Assembly: GCA_017893485.1 (NCBI GenBank)
Contig: JACEHZ010000207.1
Location: 806,001-870,000, forward strand
DNA from: Hemerocallis citrina
Lineage: Eukaryota; Streptophyta; Magnoliopsida; Asparagales; Asphodelaceae
Direction: 5' to 3'
DNA length: 64,000 nt
Under the pieces are notes generated by a model. It was not told where the DNA came from, did not search any database, and saw nothing but the letters and a program-made list of their open reading frames with translations. A program made the position numbers and the translations under genes. Shown here piece after piece: positions 11,501 through 22,480 of the stretch; the stretch's first letter is position 1; each line of letters opens with the position of its first letter.

Positions 11501-14500
11501 GTAAGGTTTAAGTGCCTGAGGAGGCCAAGGTTGTTAATTCAAATATGTCCATTTGTGTAGTATCCCCGATGTCTGCATTTTGAAGTTGGAAACGACAATA
11601 TCTATTCAGTGTTATGTACAGAAAATACTGGAAGTGCTACAAAGAACACGGGCAGTTGTGTGGTTGGACAGCGATTTATGATCGGTAGACAAAACATAAG
11701 TTAAAATTAGTTAACTGTGCATATAACTGTGTATCTATTATATAATATTTACTATATATTTTTCTATAATCGGGTAAAAGGATATATATAAACCCTTTCC
11801 CATACCCTGCCATTTTCTTAAAACGGGTATTCTCTACCATTATCCTACAAAAAAGTAATAAGAAATCCATTTATACCCTTACCCAAAGAATGAATTAGTT
11901 TAGCCTCACCCAACAATATAATAACAGCATATTTGATTATTAATTGTTTCATGTTTTTTCTACAATCCCCGGTGCACGCCAGTTTCTTCTATTTTAGAAA
12001 CTGTCATCTAAGCATTCAGTTCTTTGACAACTGATGATTAAGTTAGAAGCACAAAGAAGAATTACGTAATTGCCTATAACCACATAAACTCAAAACTTCT
12101 TTCAGGGTTTTCAATTAGAAAATATACACTCAAAGGAAAACCAGTAAACCGTGACTTAATGGATAAAAATCAACTTATAAAAATGATGACATTTATGAGA
12201 TATGATCATATGATGGTTTTATTATAATATCAAACTCATAAAAAAGTAATCAAGTATTTGTGAGTTTTTTTCTAATCTAACTGAACAAAAACTTGACAAT
12301 AATTATGAAATTTTAATCGGACAATAAATACTGATATGCTTCCATAATTTCAGTGACTAGGTTTTAGGCTTTTATTGGACTAAACTAGAAATGCAGATGA
12401 ATCTCATTAATTAGTTTAAAATTTTTAATTAGAACATCCACATTCATTTTCACGCCACATGGAAATGGATAGATGAAAGAAGTGTTTGGGGAGGGTAGAA
12501 GAAAGATTATATAGAAGTATTTGCTCATGATGACTTGAACTATCCCTGAAGTATTCTAGCAAAAAAAAGGTCCCCGGAGTGAAAAGACTAAGACGACTCA
12601 TTTCCATGTACCCTAACCCTACACAGATTATTTCTATTTGAATAAATGAATTAGGAGAGGGTAACAGATTTATGTTGCCTTACCATTTGTGTGTTCTTAA
12701 TGAATAAATATAAACTGTTTTATATTATCGAATTATGAAATTCACGGCAACTAGTATTCTGATTGGGGTAAATCAGCCTTGTGCTAGCTGATCCATCTTT
12801 CCTTTCATTCACTTGAATATGTTCCTAGTTTAATATCTAAAACTACATTTCTAGTATTTAATTCATTATCCACTAAATGACATGTAAATATTGTAAAGTT
12901 ATACCAGAAGAGTGTTTAACCTCACAACATAGATTAATGGTATTGGATGTGAAGATTGAGAAACACATATGTGCAAGGAAGGAGACTAGAAATCCAAAAA
13001 TTAGGTGGTGGAACTTGAAGGAGATAAACTAGAAGTTTTTAAAGATAAAGTCCTTAAAGGAGCATCACGGAATTGGGAAAGGAAGACAAATATGATGTGG
13101 ACTAAAATGGCTACGTACATAAGAGAAATTTCAAAGGAGGTACTTGGAGAGTCTAAAGGTGGTGGCAAGAAGAACTCCTAAATATTGTGAGAAAAAAGAT
13201 CAACCTTCAAAATATGGCAAAAGAGTATAAATGAAGAGGTTTTAGAGAGATATAAGACGGTTGGAAAAGAAGTTAAAAAAACGGTAAGAGATGCAAAAGA
13301 AAAAGTTTATGATGATTTATACACAAAATTAGAAACAAAAGAAGGAGAAAATAATATTTATAAGCTTGCTAAACAAAGGGATAAAAAAAAATCTGAATAC
13401 AATTGTGTATTAAGAGCGAGGATTCAAGAGTCCTAGTAAAAGATGAGGAAATTAAGGGAAAATGGCGAAATAACTTTGAGAAGTTATTAAATGAAAAAGT
13501 TGTGGGCAACTTAATTTTAGAGGACTCAAGGGAGAGTCGAGAGCATATATTTTTCGGTAGAATTAGGTCCTCGGAGGTTCGAAATGCTTTAGGAAGAATG
13601 AAAATAGGAAAAGCTTTAAGGCTGGATGATATACCCATTGAAGTTTGAAAGTATCTTGGAGATGTAGGAGTGAGTTGGCTAACAAAATTATTTAATGAAA
13701 TTTTGAGGATTAAGAAGATGTCCAATGAATGGAGAAAGAGTATTTTAGTACCTATATATAAAAATAAAGAAAATATACAAAGTTGCTCAAACTACCAAGG
13801 AATTAAATTAATAAGTCATACGATGAAAATTTGGGAGAGTGATCGAACATAGACTGAGACTAGAAACTACAATGTCTGAGAATCAGTTTGGGTTTATGTC
13901 GGGGAGGTCAACAATGGAAGCAAATTATATACTGAGGAGACTTACAGAAAAATATAGGGAGAATAAGAAATATCTACATATGTTTTTATAGATCTAGTAA
14001 AAGTATATGATAAAATCCCTTGAGACATAGTATGGTGGACATAGTATGGTGGGTGTTAAATAATAAAAGAGTAACTACTTGGTATATTGAGGTAATTAAG
14101 GATATGTATGAAGGGGCAACAACCATAATTAGAACAACCAAACAACCACAGGGAGAGACCAGCGATTTTCCTATTACAGTAGGTTTACACCAAAGTTCGG
14201 CTTTAAACCCCTACCTCGTTACTTAGGTTATGGATGAATTGAAGCGAGGAATACAAGATGAGGTGCCTTGATGTATGCTTTTTGCCGATGACATCGTCTT
14301 AGTTGACGAGACTAGTGCACGAGTCAATGCTAAATTAGAATTGTGGAGAGAAACTTTAAAAGCTAGAGGCTTTAAAATTAGCAGAAATAAAACAGAGTAT
14401 ATGGAGTGCAATTTTAGTGATATTCGGAACACAACTGAGGAAGTAGTGAAGCTTAATGGCCAAGAGATACCTAAGAGAGACCGTTTCCGATATTTAGGTC

Positions 14501-15429
14501 CAATTATACAAAGAGATGGGGAGATTTGTGAAGATGTTACACATAGGATCCAAGTAGGGTGGCTTAAGTGGAGAAGTGACAGTGGTGTTTTGTGTGACAA
14601 ACATATGCCTTTGAAGTTGAAGGAAAAATTTTATAGGACGGCTGTTAGACCAGCAATGATGTATGGAGCAGAGTGTTGGGCAACAAAGAAACATGTCCAA
14701 AAAATGTGTAGTGAAAATGAGGATGCTAAGATGAATGTGTAGTAAAACAAGAAAGAATAGAATTAGAAACGAGCATATAAGAGACATGCTAAAGGTAGCT
14801 CAAATCCAAGATAAGTTAAGAAAGAATCGCCTCAGATGGTTTGGAAATATCACACGTAGACCTAGTAGTACCCCCGTTAGGATGAGTGATTTGATAAGTA
14901 TTGAGGGTAGAGTTAGGGATAGAGGAAGACCTAAACTAACTTGGATGAAAACGGTGAAAAAAGATATGATAGCTAGTGACCTTACGGAAGATATTGTACT
15001 AAACCGAGCAGAATGGAAAACCATGATTCATGTAGCCAACCCCAACTAGTTGGGAAAAAGGCTTTGTTGTTGTTGGTGTTGTAATTCATTATCCACAACA
15101 GTTCCTTCGTGTGTAGGTCATTTAACAATGCCATACATGGTTGAATTTGGCAATGTTGCGAATCTGAATTCACAATGTTTTCAATGTTTCAGTCTTGTAT
15201 AGACAAATGAGTTGAGACCTTGCATATTCAAACGAGTCATAATGAAATGTTGCAATATCTAAAGGAAAACCGTTAAATAGCAGCCCACCTCCTCCAACTC
15301 CAAATTTGTCGAACCCTGATTTGAAACTCTTCTCCTAAAACCAGACAGAAGAAGTGTCAGAGCAAGCTTTATTATGCCATATAAAAAAAAACATGAAGAT
15401 AATGACAGAAAATTTTAATGCCATAAACT

Positions 15430-15463
<34 letters not shown>

Positions 15464-18400
15464 TTTCTTTTTTTATTTTTTTTTTGCAATCGGCTGTAGT
15501 TGCCCACAATGGGGAGAGAGATTTTCCAACATCCCAAATTAATTCCATCTAAGGTCACAATCGAACCTGTGATCTCTCAGGTGTGGGAAGCTTTGCCACT
15601 TGCACTACAAGTGCTTGGCAACTTATTAACTATATTATTATGTAACTTCCGCATATCATAATATCACAAAACTATTTCACATAAAACAATAACAACAATG
15701 CCTTCGCTCAAATGTACGGAGATTCAAACATTAATGGTGTCCTCTCACAGTAATATTTGGCTACCACGTAAACTCTGATAAATTAGGGTCTCAATCTGAA
15801 TTTTGGGCTGCTGGTGTTAAAGAAAGTTGGGAGGGAATTCAGCGGGTGTGCGTGTCTTGACTAACAACACTAGAACAGTACAAATGTTGCAGTGAGAAAT
15901 AATTACAAGTACGAGTAAAATTGAGATCAACTCATGAAACATTCACTTTTCCTTTTGAATTCTCAGCACTTGTTTGCATAGCCAATTAAATGATATTAAA
16001 TTGACAATATGAAGAAAGTGTAACTGGATAGTACTTGCTATCTCTAGCAACTTTAAAATGTTGCTATCAAGCACCTGCAACTGCTATTTAAGTATGTCTA
16101 ATCCATATACAAATGAGTTAACATTCCAATTCTTGTAAGGCAGTTCGATGCAGTAACTCTCATTTAAAGATACGAAGATAATACGTTGCAATATTTTAAC
16201 CTCTTTAGATTAAATAAATAATACTGTTCTCTGCAAACTTGTTACCAGTTCTCTCATAAATCTCATCATAATCCACTTAATCAGTTTTAATAGTTTTTAT
16301 ACCCCATTACTTGAACACCATAACAAATTTCCTCCAGGTCCATTTAATAATCATTTGTATCTACTTTCAAATTTTATCAAAAACTCACACTTTTCAAGGA
16401 GGTCGTGCAACAAAAACTATTTAAAGAATGCAATTATTAAGAGAAATACCTCTATCTTTGATTTAATAGAAAAATATGCACCTTGATTGCCAAATTCAAA
16501 ACCATTGTTCTGGACTTTTGATAGATCAATTCATTTGTTAAAGTGGAACAGTACTGGGTTTCGATCTTTCTACTATTTTTAATTGTATATAGAAGAAGAA
16601 ATAATTGTTCTCTAAATATGAAATAGATATAACTTCACAAATATGCAAATTGAGTGTTGTTTTGTCTTGACTGATAAGATAAGACTTTCTTTGAAAATTC
16701 ATACAACTGTGACTGAGTTATAAAGTAGGGTAAATATGAGTTAGTCCCCTGGCTTGACACTAAATTTCTATTAGGCCTGTTCACCTTTTCAACTCTGTTA
16801 TAGAACCCTCAATCAGTATGTAACCCTCAATAACAGTACATAACCCATATAACAGTACGTATTATACTGTTTTGAGAGTTATGTACTGTTGTTTGTGGGT
16901 TATGTACGTCTTGAGGGGTTTATAACAGAGTTGAACAAGTCAACGGGCCTAAAAAATATTCAGTGTCAAGCCTGGAGCCTAAACCATATTTACCCTATAA
17001 AGTAATCTCTTATAATCTGCGTTCAAAACATATAAATTACTTACTTGCAGAAAGACAGCACTTGAGATAGTATAACAGCGATATTAGATAATAAAGAATC
17101 TCATAGAGTTTTAAGTAACTGCTCGTGAACTTTAACAAACATGAAATTATTATATAAAAGCGTATAAGATAAAAACTACAAAGAAATATACCTTTTAGAT
17201 ACACGCCTAGATAATGCTTTTCCTGCATGTGACGAATATAAGTTGGAAGCTCCAATATCTGTCGACTTATTGTTAAGTGAATTTTTTCTCTCCCTCCTGT
17301 TGTTGCCAACAGAATGGGAAAGATCCCTGGAAGAAATATGGGCTTCATCTTGTGGTTGCAATCCATCTTCCTTCAGGCTTCTATGATTGGCATAGCCTAC
17401 AAGCCTCAATTCCTCTCCAAATGCAACACCTGTCTGTTAAAAGAAAATAAATTTGCTTCTGCCACCAATTGTACAAAGGTACCTGAAGCCTCTTGGGAAT
17501 ATTCATAAGAAATGTCAATACCTTGTCATCTTCTTCCCCTTGCGAGTAAGATTCAATTAGTGTAGTCGTATCTGCAAAATTACTATGACATCAGTATTTT
17601 GAACTTTGAAGTATAATCTACACTATAGTAATGCATTAACAATCCAAATAGATTCCATCTGACAAGTTTGCCCTTCATGGGAATAAATTAATGTGACTAC
17701 AAACCTTGATTAACCAGTGTTAAGTGTTACCAAGTTCGCAGTATGTCTCGGTTAGGGGTGGGTTCGGGGTCGCGGAACTCCACCTTCAGAGAGATGCAAT
17801 ATGGTGGGGGTAGGGTGTGTTGGGACACTTATTTGAGTAATAGATATATACACTCAAATATATACATACGTAAGTATGTATGTGTATAAATGGAGACAGA
17901 GATAGAAAAGTAGACTATAAATACATTAGTTACTTGCATTGCCAGATATAGAAGTATAAACTCTATGACGAATTAAGGTGAATTTGAAGAGAATTTAATT
18001 GATGGATTAGTGAATAAAGGTGTTCATTTTGAACATGTGAAAAAGAACCGTACACGGATCGCTAATTTAACAAATCCGGATCAAAGCGAGATCCAGATTG
18101 TGGTATGGAGGGAGGGTGGAAAAAACTGGTAACCCTGTGATAAACATAGAAAGAACCATGAGTATTGAAATAAAATTTCCATTATATTTGTTTCTTAGTG
18201 GAGTTTTCTTATGTTTCCTTCGTGTGATATAACTCCTTAATTTTCTCTTTCATATCGCCCTAAAAGAAAATTCGACTCCATTTTCTCTCCCATATCTCCA
18301 TAAGAACTAATTACTGTCTTATTTGCTTATGTAGCTTAAATAACTTGTATATATTCACACAACAATACAACTGCATTCTAAGTGTTGTATGTGTATGACT

Positions 18401-19196
18401 TCAGTGTCATAGGCAAATGAACACCATTAAACTATGAATTTTCAACAACAACAAAAAAGAACATCCCAATTCCCAGGCCCCTTTAAGATTTCCACTCTCT
18501 TTTATTGTTATGTGATCTCTACTTTAACTTAAGAATGCGATCCTTTGCAATTATTACACCATAACCTAATCATTTGGTCAAGCATTATACTCCAGAAAAA
18601 ATAGTATATCAGGAAAGGAAAAAAACTGAAACAAATCTGTCTATCATGTAAGAAAATGAAATCACTCCTAAGACTATTTCAGTTGTTCACTTTTCCATTA
18701 ATCTTCCATATGTGCAGTAGATTTAATAAAATCCTAGACTGTTGCTTGATACTCCATCAGTTTGATGTCCATCAAACCTACAGATAGTACTTCTCTTTCC
18801 GTATTGCCAACTATAAGTGCCTACAAACTTCTCTACTATTGTGGCTTCAAGAAAGTGAGATGATAAAGCATGCAGCTGAATGGTCTACTGTGTGTAAGCA
18901 TACCCACAAATTCACGCTTTCGGAATAACTCAGCGATATTACATTTCAGAAAAAAACTGCAAGTTCCGTAAAAAATCGGAAAGAAAAAAGTTATATAGTA
19001 TTAATTATGTATATAGAGAGAGAGAGAAAGAGAGAAATGCTCTATTGCAAACGGGTCCCATGCAAACGGGTCCCGTGCAAACGGGTATGCAAACCACTGA
19101 AGTCGTTGTTGGAAACAACAGCATAGATTTATAACCGAAGCCGTTGTTTCCGGTGTTAATATAACCTAAGCCGTTGTTCCCAACAACGGCTTAGAT

Positions 19197-19235
<39 letters not shown>

Positions 19236-21082
19236 CAATGCTCCATTGCGAACGGGTCCCGTGCAAACGGGTATGCAAACCACTAAAGCCGTTGTTGAAA
19301 ACAACGGCTTAGGTTATAAACATAAGCCGTTGTTCCAAAACAGCGTCTTAGATTATATACATATTGTCGTTGTTCCGAATATAACCTACGCCATTGTTCG
19401 GAAGAACGGCTTAGATTCAAAATAAACGAAGTCGTAGTTCCAAACAATGGCTTCAGTAGTTTGCAATGGAGCATTGCTCTCTCTATATATATATATATAA
19501 GTGTGTGTGTGTGTGTGTGTGAATTTTCTACGCAAAAATTGAGAAATTTCATCAAAGTTTTAGATCTAATAAGGTACAATAGAGTTTCCTCCAAAGGAAG
19601 GCTAGGAAAATAATTTTCCTTTAAAGTATTTATACCATGTTCTTCACAAAAGCACGGTCCACCTCTAAATGAGAAAGTACAAAGCGCAACACCATCAATT
19701 ACCCAAAAACTAATCATTGTAAACTGTCAATTACCCAAAAACTAATCATCGTAATCTTTCTTAGTTCTTATTCCTAGCGCCGCAGATGCCATTGCACTCG
19801 ATTCTTACAACGAATTAGTCTTCCTTATTGTGATTGTAATTTATTTTGCGAGATGTGCGAATGATTCACGTAGCTACGGCTTTATCCATCACTTGACAAG
19901 AATTTCACAAATTTGTTTGTCCGCCTGTCTATTCGTGAATTGTTTGCAAATTTTTTGAAAAAATTGTGAATGTTGTTACTATGAGTGTAAGTACTTGGCC
20001 ATTTTCTTACATTTATTACTTCAAGTCAATACAATATTGGAAGTTGGTGTGCTTAACGATTCATTAACAAAACAGATGAGATCATTGTGAATTGTGAATA
20101 TATCGTGCAATAATGGACTAAATGGGTCCCTTAATTAGCCAGAATTACAAGGTAAAAAAACACATACATTGCACGTGCTTAAAAATTTAGTGTTGTATAA
20201 AAATGAAAATCTGATATTCCTCTAAAGAATACAGTGTAAAAAGCAGTAAACCACCAACGTTTCACAAAACACTACGACTCTATTTGGGAATGAGGTTAAG
20301 TTTGGCTAACTAGAGTTTTGTAAAGCAAGGAAATAAACCTTACCCTCACTGAATTAATTTCTACCTGTCCGAAACTTCAACTTCGGTTATCATAATTTAG
20401 CCTCGTTACCAAACAGGCTCTAAGAAACATCCTAAAGTTATGTTTTGAGCACTAAATTTACACTAAATTTCATATATCAAACACCATGTTTGCTCCTTTC
20501 CTGAGTTTAAACTCAATTCAAGATCTCCTTCCTCCTCGTTCCTCCCCATCGCATCAAATTTAACAGAAGTTTAACGGCTGAGGGTTTAGTGCTCAAATTC
20601 TCAACGTTTCATCAAATTTAATGCCTTTCACCCAACAACATATAATAATTAAGCTTGCTTAACAAATTCCCAAAGCTCAACTCACCAGTCGGTTTCTCGT
20701 ACTTAATTTCTCCAACACCCTACAAAACCACCAACAAATCAAATTCACTCCACTAAATCCTAAATTGAATCCCCCAAAAAATCAATAATTACTTAATAAA
20801 AAGCCGCCAAAAATCCACCTTTTGGATTCGAACGAGGCTACGGCGATCGAGCTCGTGGCTGAGCTGGCGAAGGGTGGAGCGGAGCTTGTAACCGCCGTCG
20901 GGTAGGGTTTGGGCAATGCCGGAGGTGATGGTCTTCGAGATGCGATTGATCTTCTCTTGGAGCTCGTAGTCGGTGAGGTCGGAGGCGTCGACGACGATTT
21001 CTTCGATTATGGGAGGGTCATCGGCGATGTGAACGGGGATGAGCTCGTTCCAGAAGAGGGGGAGGGGGGTGTTGTTCGCCAT
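8420..21082 (-). CDS. OTS1/OTS2-like SUMO protease gene (8 exons, C-terminal part not in window)
   Basis: Ulp1-family (C48) cysteine proteases of the OTS type remove SUMO from nuclear proteins. Eight GT-AG exons on the minus strand join in frame: 21082-20819, 20719-20686, 17571-17522, 17433-17192, 15334-15289, 10125-10049, 9844-9734 and 8519-8420, totalling 924 nt with no stop. The N-terminus has the OTS signature LTDYELQEKI...LPDGG. The middle has the acidic VVLLDDD segment. The end has RDDPECVEITYSDLKCL and FYVFNTYFYNKLEEA, which open the Ulp1 domain. The catalytic His, Asp and Cys normally follow, but no exon for them is found down to position 1. The start is ATG at 21,082 (A at -3, G at +4); no upstream in-frame ATG exists. 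The largest introns hold transposons. It is either a gene continuing left of the window past transposons or a truncated copy. Family assignment is firm; activity is unknown. Confidence 0.85.
8520..9733 (-). other. SUMO protease intron 7 with CT/CA-rich patch
   Basis: No transposon boundary is recognised. About 9,010-9,420 is a C- and T-rich, CCACCA-rich low-complexity stretch. Its open frames are compositional and I do not call them genes. Confidence 0.5.
9734..9844 (-). CDS. SUMO protease exon 7 (start of Ulp1 domain)
   Basis: 111 nt with DRDDPECVEITYSDLKCL and ESFLSSPVMNFFIQ, matching the conserved opening of the OTS catalytic domain (RDDPE...V.I.Y.D..CL.PE..L.SP.MNF). Acceptor ATATATAG, donor GTGAGT. 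Confidence 0.85.
10049..10125 (-). CDS. SUMO protease exon 6
   Basis: 77 nt encoding VQHVVLLDDDAQPINSIQ and a short acidic tail. The VVLLD acidic patch precedes the protease domain in OTS proteins. Acceptor GGAGGCAG, donor GTAGAAG, exit phase 2. Confidence 0.78.
10601..11093. mobile_element. MITE-like element with about 150-bp inverted repeats (SUMO protease intron 5)
   Basis: The left end (AGTAAATTTTG, then AATAAGCCCTTTCACTTTT) is matched in inverted order by the right end (AAAAGTGAAGG, AAGGGCTTAT, CAAATTTCCCC). Both arms also share GTGCTATGCCTCT-like and TAGGCCTCTCAGTA-like blocks. The flanks are A-rich, so an exact target duplication could not be fixed. There is no coding frame. It is probably a Mutator-type MITE, judging from the neighbours. 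Confidence 0.6.
11094..12858. other. SUMO protease intron 5, no recognisable element
   Basis: AT-rich intron sequence on both strands, without a convincing exon, repeat end or hairpin. Minor open frames (about 11,680-11,870 and 12,425-12,607) lack splice or family support. Confidence 0.4.
12874..15081 (+). mobile_element. 5'-truncated RTE-type LINE (pseudogene)
   Basis: A perfect 15-bp target duplication TAATTCATTATCCAC flanks it (12,859-12,873 and 15,082-15,096). The 3' end is the RTE-type tail AAAGGC followed by TTG repeats. Translation starts in the last part of the endonuclease (PEECLTSQHRLMVLDVKI) and proceeds through reverse transcriptase: FIDLVKVYDKIP (motif A Asp) near 13,985-14,020 and FADDIVL (motif C) at 14,281-14,300. 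It ends with the typical WMKTVKKDM.. and W...HVANPN tail at 15,049. Several stops and frame shifts (about 13,648, 13,850, 14,020, 14,225, 14,270) kill the frame. It is inserted in intron 5 of the SUMO protease gene on the opposite strand. Confidence 0.9.
15289..15334 (-). CDS. SUMO protease exon 5 (46 nt, tentative)
   Basis: Acceptor GGTTTTAG, donor GTGGGC. It encodes RRVSNQGSTNLELEE and converts phase 2 to phase 0, as needed to link exons 4 and 6. It was chosen on splice sites and phase, not on similarity, so it is the least certain exon. Confidence 0.55.
15484..15617 (-). mobile_element. tRNA-derived SINE
   Basis: Reading the minus strand, box A-like TAGTGCAAGTGGC (15,595-15,607) is followed about 30 nt later by box B-like GGTTCGATTGT (15,557-15,567). 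A short tRNA-unrelated body follows and ends in an A-rich tail (T-rich on the plus strand, 15,463-15,486). This is the usual order of plant SINEs. It lies in intron 4 of the SUMO protease gene. The exact ends are approximate. Confidence 0.7.
15618..16718. other. SUMO protease intron 4, no recognisable element
   Basis: AT-rich sequence without exon or transposon signals that I can support. Confidence 0.4.
16728..16995. mobile_element. 268-bp Mutator-type MITE
   Basis: A perfect 9-bp duplication TATAAAGTA flanks it (16,719-16,727 and 16,996-17,004). The ends are GGGTAAATATG and CATATTTACCC. Inverted similarity extends through nearly the whole element (GGCTTGACACT, CAACTCTGTTATA and ACAGTACATAAC appear in both halves), so it can fold into one long imperfect hairpin. 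No coding content. Confidence 0.88.
17192..17433 (-). CDS. SUMO protease exon 4
   Basis: 242 nt encoding a polar, low-conservation stretch (TGVAFGEELRLVGYANH to SRRVSK), typical of the linker before the protease domain. Acceptor TTTTAACAG, donor GTATAT, exit phase 2. Confidence 0.8.
17522..17571 (-). CDS. SUMO protease exon 3
   Basis: 50 nt encoding (D)TTTLIESYSQGEEDDK between TTTTGCAG and GTATTG. The phase joins exon 2 (1 base) and exon 4 (0). The upstream intron is 3.1 kb. Confidence 0.8.
17572..19010. other. SUMO protease intron 2 (left part), nothing recognised
   Basis: AT-rich sequence without supported features; a run of TATATACA-type microsatellite lies near 17,845-17,885. Confidence 0.4.
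19027..19486. mobile_element. Hairpin-array MITE pair inserted in TA repeats
   Basis: The left copy begins AAATGCTCTATTGCAAACGGG at about 19,036. A second copy begins AGCAATGCTCCATTGCG at 19,234 after a (TA)n block, and the right end carries the complement (TTTGCAATGGAGCATTGCT) at 19,460-19,478. Inside are about eight versions of a hairpin with stem AAGCCGTTGTT and a 2-4 nt loop (best at 19,168-19,193 and 19,286-19,311). Both outer flanks are TA/GA microsatellite, so the target duplication is masked. No coding frame. It lies in intron 2 of the SUMO protease gene. Confidence 0.72.
20276..20420. mobile_element. Small MITE-like element
   Basis: The left end GACTCTATTTGGGAATGAGG is matched by the complement of the right end, GAGCCTGTTTGGTAACGAGG, with a few mismatches. 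This kind of terminus is common in plant MITEs. No clear target duplication was seen, so the assignment is tentative. Confidence 0.5.
20686..20719 (-). CDS. SUMO protease exon 2 (34 nt micro-exon)
   Basis: It lies between acceptor TTTTGTAG and donor GTGAGT after a 99-bp intron and encodes GVGEIKYEKPT plus one base. The phase fits exons 1 and 3 exactly. Confidence 0.75.
20819..21082 (-). CDS. SUMO protease exon 1 (start codon)
   Basis: 88 codons from MANNTPLPLFWNEL, ending QK at the donor AAAAG|GTGGAT. It carries the OTS-type N-terminal signature (LTDYELQEKI, LPDGG, HELDRR). Exon phase is 0. Confidence 0.85.
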
Positions 21083-21566
21083 TTTTAGCAAGAAACGACG
21101 CTTCTTTTGGGGGGAATGTGAAGAAAGGGAAGACAGAAGGAAATAAGGGTTTTTGCTTTGCGAGTATTCCGGGGTAAGTGACAAGAGAAATGCTATACAT
21201 ATATGAGATTATACCCAAACTTTTGTTGAGTTCAGTACGAAGACGATGAAGCGAAAGAAGCAACGCATCGATTTGATGGAAAATGAGATGCAACAAATGA
21301 ATCGGCTGCACAGTCGACCGTCATCCCCTCAGGTTTGGCTGAAGCAAAGTGCGGTCGACCGCAAGTTTGACAGCTGACAGCACGCGGCTGCTATTTATGT
21401 TCGGGAGCGGTTTAGGGGATTCGTTTAAAGCCCAACTTTTTATCCAAGTTAGATCGTACGGCTCTTATTGTAGAATTATCTCTTCAGGAATATCTAACGG
21501 TTATTGTATTAAGATATCAAACTACAGTTTCGCTAGATTTCTATATCTCTAATCTCTAATCTATAA
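21083..21566 (-). promoter_or_regulatory. 5' UTR and promoter region of the SUMO protease gene
   Basis: It lies between the start codon and a Helitron insertion. AT-rich TATA-like strings (for example near 21,195-21,210 on the minus strand) are present but none is decisive. Reading 5' to 3' of the gene, the Helitron at 21,567-21,907 lies about 485 bp upstream of the ATG. Confidence 0.4.
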
Positions 21567-21907
21567 TCTCTAATATTATAATGGAAGAGTTGGGGTTGTT
21601 ATTACTTATTAGTAGACGTTCAATCATCTAATCTCAACCATTTATTTTTAAGTGAGGGTTATAATAACCATTCATTTATTCAACTGTTGTTAGTTACCAT
21701 AATACCCTCAAAATTTAAATTTATTTACGACATAATTATTTTAAAAAGTGTGAGTCATATAAAATAAACGTTTGTATCACTAGGGATAATTTGTAAAGAG
21801 TATGTGATGAGTAAAGGGATGTCTCAAGTTCGATGCCAGATTACGTCTTATTATTTACTATATAAAAAAAATTAATTAGAACATGCATCGCGCGTGCAAA
21901 TTACTGG
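21567..21907 (+). mobile_element. 341-bp non-autonomous Helitron
   Basis: The 5' end TCTCTAATATTATAATGG (preceded by A) continues GAAGAGTTGGGGTTGT, closely like the Helitron at 2,581. The 3' end is CTGG (21,904-21,907) followed by T, after a degenerate hairpin GCATCGCGCGTGC. No target duplication is present, as expected. No coding content. Confidence 0.78.
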
Positions 21908-21989
21908 TATTGTTGTAATTGGCCTCCATTGAAAGCCAAATGAAATAGTACTTCATTGAAGAGAGAATGAGAGGTTCTGCACATTCAAA

Positions 21990-22480
21990 GAGATAAACCA
22001 AGAATGAAAAAGATGACGATGAAGACAAACTCTACCAAGTAGGTAGGCAGCAAGGTTGGGCTCACGTATCTCTTGAACGACGGAGAGGTGAGGACTGCGT
22101 TTGGGGAGTTCACAACAGTTGTTAATGATGTTTGCTCAATCGCCAAGTAGAGAGTTGGGTTCTTTGATTCATCAAACCACATTTGCAAAGTTGTTGATGA
22201 CGACGCATGTGTTATTGCTGGAGCGTAGAGAGACTAACATGCCTTATCTAATAGCTGCAACTTTCGCCAATTCCATATCCAAGCCATTGGATTGCGAGGA
22301 GGCCACAAATACCACATACCCTTGTGAATTTCGGAGTAAGGCCGCAGATGTCGCCGCACGTACTCACCGTATCATCTGTATTGATCTTTAACAATCCTTG
22401 CGGAGGTTTCTCCCACTGTTTGGGTATGCTACCATTACCCTTTCTTGGCTGGAATTGTGTCAAGCACATGATATTTGGTT
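21990..22480 (-). pseudogene. RNase H-like (RVT_3 type) relic of a non-LTR element
   Basis: The frame from about 22,469 reads WEKPPQGLLKINTDDTVS, matching the start of the plant RNase H-like domain found at the end of L1-type elements (P..G..K.N.DGA). Further pieces in other frames (CVVINNFANVV and IREPNSLAAYLL-like) fit the same domain. The usual DG is DD, and stops and frame shifts are frequent. It is a dead fragment; the parent element is not intact here. Confidence 0.6.

Noticed and set aside
12425..12607. Possible extra SUMO protease exon on the minus strand
   Set aside because: The peptide does not resemble the family, and the phases of exons 5 and 6 join without it.
20130..20200. GCACGTGC motif as another Helitron 3' end
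   Set aside because: No CTRR terminus follows at the expected distance on either strand.
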